The notes beneath the pieces are model-generated. The model had not been told where the DNA came from and searched no databases. It saw only the letters and a program-made list of their open reading frames with translations. Shown here piece by piece: positions 39,194-50,264 of a stretch of DNA of 64,000 nucleotides. Both the position numbers and the translations under genes were made by a program. Source of the stretch: Paragonimus westermani (Eukaryota; Platyhelminthes; Trematoda; Plagiorchiida; Troglotrematidae). The stretch's first letter is position 1. Each line of letters starts with the position of its first letter. The stretch covers positions 29,891 through 93,890 of the forward strand of contig QNGE01002721.1 in NCBI GenBank assembly GCA_008508345.1, given 5' to 3'.

Positions 39194-39352
39194 ATATGCG
39201 GACCGGATCTGTTAAAACCTATTCAGTGGTACTCACTGGCTGTAGTATTCTCTTTGTCGCGTCGCCTGTTTATCAGTAAACATCAGTTGAACGTGTATTT
39301 GAATGGGATTCGATGCTTTTCCGGCGAACTGAAGTCACCGCAAATCAACGGA
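39194..39352 (+). CDS. NBEAL-like: NBEAL-like exon 8: central strands of the ConA-like domain
   Basis: A 159-nt exon of 53 codons, residues about 540-592, with a TCTTCATCCTCAG acceptor and a GTAAGC donor at 39353. The sequence PIQWYSLAVVFSLSRRLFIS, then QLNVYLNGIRCFSGELKSP, fits the family pattern 'W-H-x-h-x-h-x-H-x-x-x-R-x-h-x-x-x-x-L-x-V-Y-h-D-G-x-x-x-x-x-x-L-K-S-P'. The Asn-Gly turn is in place of the usual Asp-Gly. Phase 0 at both ends. Confidence 0.85.
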
Positions 39353-42225
39353 GTAAGCAAACCATAATGCCTATGTTTACTCAGAAATTTACGTTTTAGA
39401 CATTGTTGAAGATGTTAACCAGTGTTTCGTTTTTCACAAAAAATGTGAAATTCGAAGCTAGCCTGACTAACTTAGGCTTACACATGGAAAGATAGACGTT
39501 TTTCGACAAGTTTGCTTGAGTCAATTTTTGAAACCCAATTAACGGTAAAGTATACGCTTTTTATAGAATCTCAGAAGCGTTTGAGCACACCATTCACCGT
39601 GTCTGTTGTCTCCATAGACATTTATTCGAAGCAGCAGCCCAGCATACGAATTAACAGAACTGTTTGTGACTCCCTCACCGCCCCGGCAGCAGTGAGGACT
39701 TGATAAGCGGTTGAAATATCCTACTGTTCCTACCAGAATCTGGCTCCATTAATTTTATATTACAAACAGCCGCCAGCAGCGTTACCCACTACTTTCTTGA
39801 TGTACAACCATTTGATAAACGTGTCAACTATGACGTACTTTTCCACAGTCACTGTGGAATTAATAGACAGTCTACCGAATGAGGCGCATACGGTGCCCTA
39901 GGTCTGTCACACGTAGCCATAGTTATGTTGTGTTGATTAGGTCGCACTCCAATGATTCGCTTCAGGAATATCATTCATTAGGGACAAAATAGAGAAGGTA
40001 AAGTATTCATATAACTCGATCGTATATTCAAAGAGATGATTTCCGCAAAATGTTGAGTTGTGCAAGGTGTGTCATGTTACGTGAGATTTAACCGATATAC
40101 TTAATCCGTTTGCAGTTTGAGACATCGTGGTCTAAACTTTCACACACTCAGTTAGTCTAATACGAATACACCTATGTTTCTGGAGCAGCGCATAGCTCGC
40201 CAATAACCCCCCCGGTCTACCTGAAATTGTGGGTTCTGCTTGACTACGGTTACAATAGTGTAGGGTGACAACCATTTAATGTGTCGTAATGCCCTACGTT
40301 TCCTATTGAAACGAAATACGTAAGACCGGTGGTGTCGTTTCAACTCTGCTCATCTGGGATGTAGAAACAAGCAGGAAACTGATCAAAAATACCCGCTTTA
40401 AGGTGAGCATTATGAATCAAGTCATCACAAACGGCAGTAATTTACTTATAATTGAGATATACCAGTGCGGTTTATGAGAGAACTTTTTTGGACTGAACAG
40501 GCTGGAAAATACTGTCCCTACAATTTCGGGTGTTTCGTGACTCCTCCTGAATCCACTCATATAGTATATCAAACGCGAAGAATTAGTTAGATGTATGGTT
40601 ATCGCATTTACCCACTAGCCGTTGTGAAAGTTTAATTAATATATTCACTGTTAGTACTATTACGTGGATATGACTTATACATGTTCGTACTCATCTAACG
40701 TTTCATGCATCGCCCGATTGTTAAACTAAGCTAGTTTTGAGGATATCGAAAGTCTTTATAAAATGATGCCTTCCCTCGCACTGGTCGGGCGAATTGAACA
40801 CTATCCACCAATTAGTGTGGTTACGCGTTTGAATGCGATACTTCGGTTTTACCTACTATGGGGTGTCACTGGCAGTGGTTAAGACGATAATCTCATGTGA
40901 ACGTTACGTGAGTTTAAATCTTAATTGCATCGACTGCATAATTAACTGACGGTCACTAGCATGAGCGATACTGTGGTCGTGCACCTGTTTTTCAAAGAGG
41001 TTGACCAGAACGCATATCTGACTGCGAAGGCTGCACTCGAATGTGAGCGGCATTCACGTTATTTCAACCAACTCTTTAACTGTAAGATATCCGCACCAAA
41101 TTTAGTACGAATGAAATTGAACAGTTTCGATTACAACACTCCTGAGGAAGGCCACCCGAGGTGGTTGAAAGGTAGAGTATTACAACTTGCTCGTAACGTT
41201 GTGTTATTCCCAATCTGTTTGTCAACAACTTCTTAACTACTTTTCAACCCATAAGTAGTCAGAAACACGGAAGTTACATCAAGGCTGCCTGGTATATTCA
41301 CCGTGATTTCACACTGAGTAGCCATATCCTCAACTGAGTATGATCGGATCAGGTACGTGGAGGTAATATCCAGTAGTTCACATTCATAATTCTGGTTGTA
41401 ACCATCAAACTAATTAAACGCGTAAACAAGATTATTGAAATCCTACTTGAAGTGGTAATGATCGTAGATTAATTTGTTCAAAAACTCTAACGTCTTGTTC
41501 ATTAACTCAAATCACTTTCCAAAATTGCCAGTTATATTTTTAGTGAAGTCTTAAACGGAGAAGACCAGGTAATTCAGCTGATATCTGTAAAGACTAAATA
41601 GCTACTGAAAGCAAACATCTGCTTCACCTCCGTCATTGTGTCAGTACTCTTATTTTTCAGACGGATTTTCTGTGTTAAAACGTTTGTTTCCTACTGTCGG
41701 TTATCGCGCATTACCCATAACATTGGACGTTTAGCTGACAGAATGCTTGCCGGAGAGTTGGCACAGTTGCCTTCCATTACAAAGATTCCAATCATTCCAT
41801 TGATAAGAGAAAAAGTTCCGAATGTCTACTGACTACATTTTTAGAAATCGGTCAGGGATGGTGAGAATACAAGTAATGATCGATTGCCAAGCCTTGACTT
41901 CAATTATCTGGAAATATCAGAACCCAGAACCTAAAATCGATGACACAACTTCAAGCGAATATACGTAGCGATAATCTTTGTTGACTAATTCACAAAAACC
42001 TCGTGTATACTGTTTTGCGATTACCTTGGTAAACGTATGAGGGAAAGCCTGTTTAATTACCTCGTTGTTCTCTTGTCTTCATTTGATGTGCAGATGGCAT
42101 AACCCACCACTTTACTTGGTAGGATAATCATTTTGACGCAGGAGTACATGGAAATCAATCAACTGGCTTCCTAATTAATTTTACTTGTTAATTGTTTTTG
42201 CATTACTTCCTCATTCACCCTCTAG
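39353..42225. other. Intron 8 (2.9 kb)
   Basis: GTAAGC to CTCTAG. A full-length diverged SINE occupies about 40861-41075; the rest is without recognisable features. Confidence 0.5.
40861..41075 (+). mobile_element. tRNA-derived SINE, diverged full-length copy
   Basis: A-box-like CTGGCAGTGGTTAAG at 40869-40883, B-box-like GAGTTTAAATC at 40910-40920, and a body CTGTTTTTCAAAGAGGTTGACC...CATATCTGACTGCGAAGGCTGC...GAATGTGAGCGGCAT that follows the 35.9-36.0 kb copy block by block. The 91-codon frame at 40961-41236 is therefore SINE-derived. Confidence 0.6.
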
Positions 42226-42556
42226 GATCTTTGTATTTTTCACATTGGTGGCTGTCCGAATTGGGTGGATCAGATCACCTATCCCCAACTACTCAAACGG
42301 TTAAAAATCAAACCGGGTGGTGGTCGACACAAACCACTCAACTCACTTCTGCCACTAATCTCTGGACAACCGTTTGATCCAAACACACGGATTCCTGAAG
42401 TAAGCAATTATGAAATTGGAGCTGTGCAAAAAATTCAGTTGGGAGAAGAAAGATCTGTTTGGGGCGACTTATCTGCGTTTCGCGGTCAACTGATTTCAGT
42501 GGCAGTGTTCAATGAGGCTCCATTGGAGAGCACTTGGGACGCGCTGGCTAAAAAAG
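42226..42556 (+). CDS. NBEAL-like: NBEAL-like exon 9: end of the ConA-like domain, with a long loop
   Basis: A 331-nt exon, residues about 593-703. The acceptor is CTCATTCACCCTCTAG; the donor is GTAAGA at 42557 (phase 1). It starts with LCIFHIGG, equivalent to the family 'C-x-I-G' strand. It then has a loop of about 65 residues rich in Pro, Gly and Lys (RLKIKPGGGRHKP and following). It ends with ERSVWGDLSAFRGQLISVAV then FNEAPLE, matching the NBEAL-type 'V-W-G-x-x-x-x-x-x-G-Q-L-G-x-V-x-h-F-x-E-A-L' segment. The loop is longer than I recall for vertebrate members and may be flatworm-specific. Confidence 0.85.
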
Positions 42557-44269
42557 GTAAGAGATCTGTAATTTCTATTCTGACGCGCTCCTGTTCTCAA
42601 CATTAACTTGTCTGCACCCACACCCGTCTGCTTACCTGCTCTACTATCTATCGATCGTTTTTACATTGCAAACATCGGCGACAAACCAGTGGTTGATGCT
42701 TTATTTAATTTTTGTATGGTAGTGATAAGAGTCGATGTACTGAAGACAGTCCTCTCTTTAAGTCAGAACAGTCACCCCTCAGCTTGTAACCAGATAACTG
42801 AGTTACAGTTAAAAATGAGGCAATAACTCTTCGTCTTCACTTTTATCTTTAATTCACAGACAGCTAGCCAATCAGCAACAAAAGTTACTGCACAGGACCC
42901 GAATAACTGCAGTTAACCCTAACGTTTCTAGTCAAAAAACGAGGCGGATCACAAGACCTCCAATTTAAATGGTGACCATTTTTGTTTCTCTTTACAAGGT
43001 CATCAGTTAACCACCACGAGTGGTATGCAGATAAATTTGGGCACCGGTACCTGGGTAAACGGATGAAGCTTGCTCGACGCCACCGGGCATGTCCCCTGGC
43101 TGCGGATTGGGGTGGTGCTGTCCACGTGAAGGCTAACTGCGAAATAAGCGGGATTTGTCAGGCTAATAAGCAGTCGCGAACATTGAACAGTAGTACCACG
43201 AGAGTCTGGTGGGTTTACAGTTGACAGATAGGTCTCCTGTGAAATACAACTTAAACACTCACGATACTACGACATAACGTATATCATCATGCCACTAACG
43301 GGTTTCAGATGACCCAACCGGACAGTATGCCGTCCGTCTGGCGTGCTGTTTATATGGTGTACAAAATTTCTAGTCTCCGCTAAAGGTGGATATATCTCGA
43401 CGAAGGCGTATAAATCACCTCAGTGATCACCACCTTCAACGGATAAGTAGGGTGTACCGGGTATTCTGAATGACTTGACTCCATCCGAAGGGCGTACGAA
43501 CCAATTTGGTCACCGCTCCTTGGCAACAAAACGCAGGTGTCACAGCAGCCCTGTATGTTGTGGAATTCATGGCTGGGTGAATCTTCTTTGTCGGATTCGT
43601 CTTCCTCGGTGAACCGTTGGGCCGCTCCCGTCGCAACTCTGCGCCGGGCGCGTTGAACATCCTGGATAGATTCCATCCGAAGGACATATGAACCAAACCA
43701 CTATTGGTCACTGTCCCATTAGACTGCGAACTCTGAGCAACGGGTATTAGGAGGCCAGGCTTGATGCGGGTAATCTGTAAAGCGAATGATGAACCGATTC
43801 ATAATCTGCAACTACACCTAAGATGTTGAGCTGAACACTTTTAACGGAAGTTCAGTTGACCGCTTGCACTGTTGATTACGCTTTCGGACTGTCCTGTGCT
43901 CATTGGTGCGTTGAAATTTTTCCGTCATCCGGAAAAGAAATCTCACTAGGGTTAGAGTTTCTGAAACTCCACAAGGTACCCTGCCCAAAATTCTGGTTTA
44001 GTGTGGTCGCTCCCAATGATTTGGAGTGTAGCTGATGTCACCTCCATTTGCATAAAGGACTCGCTCTTTTCGTGTGCAAAACCTTGAGAGTCTAACTCGA
44101 CCTCCACTGCATCTAAGTTACTTGCAACCACTGTACTTCGTAGATTGAGCCAAACGCGCAAGCAGGGTTTTGCTCCGATGTGGCCGCACTGATCACATCT
44201 TCACACTTCACCAAGTGCCTGAACTCTGCCATCCATACTGTATGTCGTCAGGTGTTATCTTTTTGGATA
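42557..44269. other. Intron 9, left part
   Basis: Contains a diverged direct repeat (43476-43520 and 43666-43712, listed). Minus-strand frames at 43380-44161 look like coding-derived sequence (e.g. AVEVELDSQGFAHEKSES) but match no family I know. Confidence 0.4.
43476..43712. repeat. Diverged direct repeat, two copies about 190 bp apart
   Basis: TCCATCCGAAGGGCGTACGAACCA at about 43483 and TCCATCCGAAGGACATATGAACCA at about 43673, each followed by a TTGGTCAC segment. The intervening DNA does not repeat, so this is not a simple tandem array. Confidence 0.55.
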
Positions 44270-45400
44270 TCAGAAGATTCCTCTATTTAGTTGACGGGGC
44301 TGCACGCTAGGATTGTCTGCCGAGGAAGGGGACCTGAGAAGTACGTGAACATCCTGTAAGCAAGTCACTGTCAGACCTGATACCGGGTTGAAGCTCATGG
44401 CAGCGTATCGGTAACCTTCATAATCCTAAATGAGTTGTGTCACTGTTGTCCAGCCTCCTCTTTCTTACTCAATTTTGTAGTAGATGGGTTCCTAGAGTGG
44501 GCCCTGGCAGATTGCGAATATAATAATGTGGAACTGCTTCTAGGCATTTGTTTTCGAGACAAAGTATATGCGGATGACGTCGCCCTATCCCGTGAAGGTT
44601 TGCAAGGATGTCAGAACATCTTGGACAGACTAGTGACTTCAGTTGACCAGTTTGGTATGCATTTACTAGGTGCATGGTGCTGTTACAAGATTGAAGAGAG
44701 TCTGCGCCAGCTATCCGAGGTAGTCGAGAAGTTCACGTACCTTGAGGGTTGTATCAACGCCGATAAAATATCTGATGAGGTCACAAATCGGAAATCAAAG
44801 TCTCGGTTGGCGTTAGCTAACTTATGCCATCCGTGGCGTCAGGGTTATTTAAGTCTTTCTGCGAAGGACTTAATGTACGGTGCCACTATAGGGGCGGTTC
44901 AATCACACGGATGTTAAACCTGGTCCGTCCTCTCTTAAGATGTTCACAGAATATTGGTGTTAGACTGTTGGTGTCTCCGAACTGTTCGCGACGTGTGGTG
45001 GGAACACCGTACCAGCAGTGAAGAAGCCCGCCAACGTATCTTCTGAACGGGTAGACTCTATCGATCCATGAGCAGACCTATATGGTCTCACAAGCTTCGT
45101 TAGTTTGGCCACATCTTACGGATGCCAGCTCACCACGTGACACATCGTGTCTTGTTCACAAGCAGTGGGTTACGTTAGAAGCAACAGTCCGGTGGTGGGC
45201 GTATAACTCGAGTTCAGGGTATGGTTATCCTCATGCTGAAGCTTGGTTCAATAGGGTGATTCGGGTGCTGGCTGGAGTCTGAAGGACGATGGACACTTTT
45301 AGTTGAGAACGTTGTGTTATACGGCAAAAAATTGAAGTCATTGGCGCTCGTCATGCGAACCCCTGTGTGCTTCGGTGTAATTTATTTTTTCTTCCACCAC
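44270..45400 (+). pseudogene. SR2-like RTE-clade LINE: reverse transcriptase to 3' end, decayed
   Basis: Reading across frames: the 'D-S-V-D-R...C-L-L-Q-K-G-V-P-E-K-F-V' region at about 44285-44350 (CLPRKG); then PASSFLLNFVVDGFLEWAL ('S-P-F-L-F-N-F-V-h-D-x-h-L-E'); YADD intact at 44567-44578; EVVEKFTYLEGCI; LALANLCHPWR; WSHKL...FGHILRMPAHH; and WTLLVENVVLYGKKLKSLAL. This is the domain order of Schistosoma SR2/RTE elements. The 160-codon open part runs 44435-44917; stops and shifts before and after show it is inactive. The APE endonuclease half is missing. Sense orientation in intron 9. Confidence 0.8.
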
Positions 45401-48400
45401 ACCCTTCTTCTCCTTTACCTTACCTAGCGCCTTCTTTCCTCTCTCATATACTCTCTCATATACACGTTTGCCACTCTGTGTTGTCGTTGCACGTCAAATG
45501 TATATTAATGTTGGACGCAAAACATGGCAACTGGTGATCATCATTCTCAGCGCCAAGCCTAACTATAACCAGTGCGTTTCCAGAGCTTGTATTTGTGAAC
45601 TTTTGAGTGATTTCGGTTATATCCTACTTTCTTGTTTGGTCACCGTTTGGTGTCACTCAGGACATGCGACTGAATCACAACTTCTGTGCTAATCAATGAT
45701 TCTCGGTCTTTATTTGAGTCCGTAAAAGGCTGGTGCACGAAGCAACACCTCATCGTGGTCAAACCGTCATTTAGCAAATCGTTGACCTCAGTTAAACCTG
45801 GATCAAACCATTCAGCTGGGTTCTGTAACCGGTTACAGAGGCAGTAGTTAGGAGAAGTAGTGGTTTGGGCATTAGTAACATATCAACCTTGATTCTTTGC
45901 TCACTGAGAACTACTTATGTTTAATTTTGTCTGACAAAGCCTATTAAACTGGTGTATGGTAGGTTTGCAGACCGTAATGCACATCCGCTAAGACTGGACA
46001 AACTGTGTGCGAGAAATGCACTGTACAAAAGCTAATATTTTCATGAGCAAGGATTGTTTCACGCTCACAGGTAACCACCGTTAGCAATAACATAAGTGAC
46101 CGCGGACATAAAAACTTAGAAAATGATCTTACAGATTAATTGAAAATTATACTTAACATGTACGTAAAATATGGCGTTTTGGTAGTTACTGTTCTACTGA
46201 AATTGATCATTCATCAGTTAAGATGTTGGCAATAATAATGATTTATCAGGCGATTCGGGTTATGTTAGTTGCACTGTTATCAACCCATGAACAAAATGTG
46301 TGACATTCTGTGCAACACGGTAGGTAAAAATCAAATAGTTTAGCGGTTTTACTTAGAAGTTCGCCGTGTATCAAAATCTATGGTTGGCTACTGATAAACT
46401 AAATGACGTCGTGCTGTTTATCACTAAGACGATTATTAGAGGATCCTGGTTGCCACAAGTTATTTGCAGTTATCTGCAACTTCCGCGTTTTCGTGGACTA
46501 TTCAGTCAGTCTCTTAAAGAAATTCTCTCCACATTTATCTTTTCTCATCCCACATCTCCGGCAATGGGTTATTTCACTCACACCCAGATATCTAATGGTT
46601 GTGCATAGGGCTATGCACAAAGCCATCAACAGTCGCAACATTTCGCCAAGTGTTCTATCCTTGTTCACATTCAAGAAGGTTCATGTTATCCTGCAGAGAC
46701 AAAAACTGTTTCAGGTCTAAGTCACATATGGGGAACCTTTCACTTCGCATAACCTGTTTACAATGGTGCTGAAGTATATTTGAACACGCCAACGATACCT
46801 GAACTGTCTTACGCTCGTCTGCTATGTACAACTAACGTTGCTTTGTTGGTCTTCCAATCGATTCACGGACCTGGGCGTTTGGTGTGAGCTAATCCCAGGT
46901 GTTTATACCTGTTCGAATAGATAGGCAAACATCGTAGTTAATGTGCGCTAAACCGTGATTTTATCACTGTGCCAGTTCAAAATAATGTTTCAGCTTCCAA
47001 GCTGATAACTTTTGGGGCAAAATGCGTAATCCGTAGAAAACAGTTATTTATGTTTGTCATTGTCGGTATAAATACTCGTTTCGAAATCCCTCATTTACCG
47101 CCGGTAGGTATATTAATAACAAAACGTCCTATTTACTGAGATGTTCTACCTGAAGGATATTTATTATAAAAGATTCACGAGTAGACAAAATTGTTCTTAT
47201 GTTGGGAAACCTCCATCTCTCCCTCTGTAAGGTATACTCTATAAAGCTCAATCTCTGTGTGTAAAAAAAACCACCATCTAATCTTAAAATAATCGATTAC
47301 CCGGCAACTCATATTGCTCGTCGTACACGTAGGAAGTAATTATTGCTTTTGAGTTAGTGGGTAACTCGTATTTGAAATAAGTAGCCTGACACAACGGTTG
47401 TATACTTTTGATCTAATTACTCTCGGCATGCTGGCTGATTGAACTGTCTCCGCCAGATAGCAAAATATTCCCACTGCATGCTATAGAAAACACCTGCATA
47501 CCCGGTGGCTGAGGTCCTTGCACATTTGTGGGTCTGGTTGCAGAACTTCAGGTTCTCTACGAACGTCTGATTTGTTTATGTTTTCTTCTCTGTCCATTGC
47601 ATGACCCTTAATGCATGTATTCTGTAGTTGTTGAGGTGATCATCAGTAAGCCTTGCTGACCCGACTTATACTCACTCGAGTAACTCCCATTTTGTTTTTC
47701 GATTACAACTTTGGGTAATCAATGGGCAACCCAGTGGGTTAGGGTTTATAACTTTTGGTTTTTCTGCTGATCATATTTGAGGCTACACCTCGGCTACACC
47801 TCGTGGCCCACTGGACTGACCTTAGTTCGGAGTAATCACGGACTGCTGGTTGCCGAAGTGCTCAGTGTGTGCGAACTACTGATGTCCATCTACTATTGGG
47901 GTGACTATCACGGTATTTGTTTATCCCTGACCTAAAGTAATATGCGAATATCGTGGAATTGATAATGACGTGAGCAAACTGAAAACACAGTAGCGAACTT
48001 GAGGAGAAGTGGTTATTTTTGCCGGGGTTTGTGTATGGGGTTAAGGAGTAGCCGTATGTTTCCCAAAGAATTTGCACAATCCCTTGCATCGATATAGTGC
48101 AACGAATCTTATAAAATTTCACAGTCAGGGGGAGAATGGTTTCTGTTATTCAACGTTTTCACTTTCTATTGGCTTCCTATGTATGCGACTCATAACGCTG
48201 AACTTCGTGACTTTCAGTCTATGGATTACTCGTTATTGATAACCCACAAAAACTTGATGGGTTGGTCTTCTGTGCACCAGCCGGCTGTCGGTTTGCAGCA
48301 AGTGGATACGATGGCAAGTCTGTTGGCATTCTCTGCGTGTAACCGGCTTCAGCACAACACTTGACAACTTGAACAAAAAACCTCACGAATGAATTTTTAA

Positions 48401-48597
48401 AGTTTAATCTATCACCTATCTATGTGATTAATTCCTTATCGACAAAATTTCTAGCTGACACTGCTTAAGCATAAAACAACACTCCGCTGGATTCAAATTC
48501 ACATTGGTTGGTCCATAAGCCTGTCCGATTTACTTACTTAAACCTAGCAAGCACTGTTTGGTCGTTTTCCTCTGTCTATCCATGACGATTTTCTCAG
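45401..48597. other. Intron 9, right part
   Basis: Pyrimidine-rich stretch with a doubled CTCTCATATA unit at 45441-45460, and an exact 11-bp tandem duplication GGCTACACCTC at 47781-47802. Two overlapping + frames at 46366-46720 have no family motif and are not needed for the phase chain. Confidence 0.45.
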
Positions 48598-48929
48598 GTC
48601 CTTGCGATCTAACCTATCTGCTGGACTCGGAGGCATATACCAACCATTGCAAACTGGCTGTATACTACCACGCGAAAGCGGTGGACACAAACCAATCTAT
48701 ATGCCCGGATCTTCTGGGTGAGAGTATTGGTGCACCTACTTTTCTAGGTACTTCACACCATGTGTCTCTCGTGCAAGTGGGACCCGATTGCGAACCGCCC
48801 GATGTTCACAATCAGAGCGCTGTCGGCGGGCTGGACTGGCACCGGCATACGATGTGCAAATCAAAGTTGTTTGCTGGCATCCCCGGGACAGTTTTGGGTG
48901 TGCGTCGTTTCGAAGCGGTAAAAATGACG
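48598..48929 (+). CDS. NBEAL-like: NBEAL-like exon 10: conserved strand after the ConA-like core, then a divergent segment
   Basis: A 332-nt exon, residues about 703-813, after a TTTTCTCAG acceptor. Its first two bases complete a Gly codon with exon 9. It encodes CKLAVYYHAKAVDTNQSICP then DLLG, which matches the family pattern 'K-L-h-h-Y-Y-x-x-x-A-x-x-N-x-I-C-x-D-L-S'. The remaining 75 residues (including PDCEPPDVHNQSAVGGLDWH) do not resemble anything I recognise. The donor chosen is GTAAGC at 48930; a weaker GTAAAA lies 12 nt earlier. Exon 11 then starts in phase 0. Confidence 0.8.
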
Positions 48930-50040
48930 GTAAGCTGTTCGCTCCTATTGGTAGGTTGTATTTCGGGCACCAGGGCGAGGAAAGCCAATGGGAGACATGC
49001 GCAGATTATCACCAATATATGTGCCTATCGAGTTAATTTTTAAAACTCTCGATCGATTCAGGCCAATTCATATATAAGAGTAATACGGGTCACCGACTTA
49101 CTCTTTATTTTGCTATTGTATGAAACATGAATCTTAATGATTTGGAAAGAGAGAAGAGTATTTTGGCTTCTTGATAACAACTAACCTTATGTTTTAGCTG
49201 TCACCCGCAATTTTCGCAGTGAGAGTCACCTTCAAACACCGACTTCAACACACTTTTGTTTGGGATTCAAAAGTTCTTTTGACAATCTTAGACTGTCATT
49301 TTCAATGTCATTAATATTTCTTGGAAAACGCCTATGTTTTGCTGTCATTATTTCCATACATACATGTGCAATCCAGCCTGGACATTCAGACACACACCAA
49401 CGTTATTTTCAAGTGTGGTTACTAAGTTGATCTAGTGTTTGCTCAGCATTGATGCATGATAAATTCTTATCTCTTAGATGGCCTCCATAAACGCGTTCAT
49501 ATTGATCTGCGACCATTCAACCTCATGTTTTATGCCTTGGTTGTCATTAGAAAAACCGGTTTGTAGGTTTCGGAACTTGGTAGTCATCAGTGCATATCAG
49601 TGGCTCCACTGCAAAATGAATTACTGATGCCTCACGTATTGACGGTGACTGCCAGGTCATTTTCTTACATTAGCCACATCTGAGTCTAAGTAACCACCGT
49701 CACATCACACAAGTGGCACTCGGTGTATCCGATCTGCTCGCCATATCCAGCGTATAGTCAACATCAGTCTACCCAAAACAAAATATTTTGATAGACAAGT
49801 ATGCCAAAGAGTAACCAATCTTGTCTAATTATGCCTGATAACACTGTTTAGCTTTGTATGACGAGCCCGCTGATAAATGACATTGGTCACATGATTTTTA
49901 GTAGTATCAAAGAAAGGTCCGAGTCAGACCAGGATAGACTAAAGACACGTGTATTCAATATAATTTATTCTTCCTTGTTATCTTGTCGTCAATAACTATT
50001 CCCGCTCCAAACGTAATAGCTTTCTTAATCAGTTTTGCAG
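48930..50040. other. Intron 10 (1.1 kb)
   Basis: GTAAGC to TTTGCAG; no features seen besides short frames. Confidence 0.5.
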
Positions 50041-50264
50041 TGGGGACTAACAGTAGTGATGATTAGACGCCTACATTACACCACCGACACAAATGAACAT
50101 GAAACCATTCTGTTGGATTTGTATTACGAACACTCTCAAAGTCCAGCTTTTGAGTTAATGCTACTCGCTAATCCATCAATTGCACTCACAATACATAACT
50201 CCGAAGTCTATCGCAGCGATGGTCCTCCACACGGCACAAACAGCAGATACAGTAGCAAAATGTG
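50041..50264 (+). CDS. NBEAL-like: NBEAL-like exon 11: divergent inter-domain segment
   Basis: A 224-nt exon, residues about 814-888, with an AATCAGTTTTGCAG acceptor and a GTAGGT donor at 50265 (phase 2). It encodes WGLTVVMIRRLHYTTD, then TILLDLYYEHSQSPAFELML and a Ser/Gly/Asn-rich tail. I see no known domain. Its placement rests on splice signals and phase: the TG left over is completed by the T that starts exon 12 (Cys). The alternative longer start of exon 12 would give a stop here, so this junction also decides the exon 12 acceptor. Confidence 0.66.

Noticed and set aside
40961..41236. 91-codon + frame as a small gene
   Set aside because: Most of it aligns with the SINE body found at 35.9-36.0 kb.
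46366..46720. Overlapping 80- and 105-codon + frames
   Set aside because: Hydrophobic but without homology I recognise; exons 9 and 10 join in phase without it.
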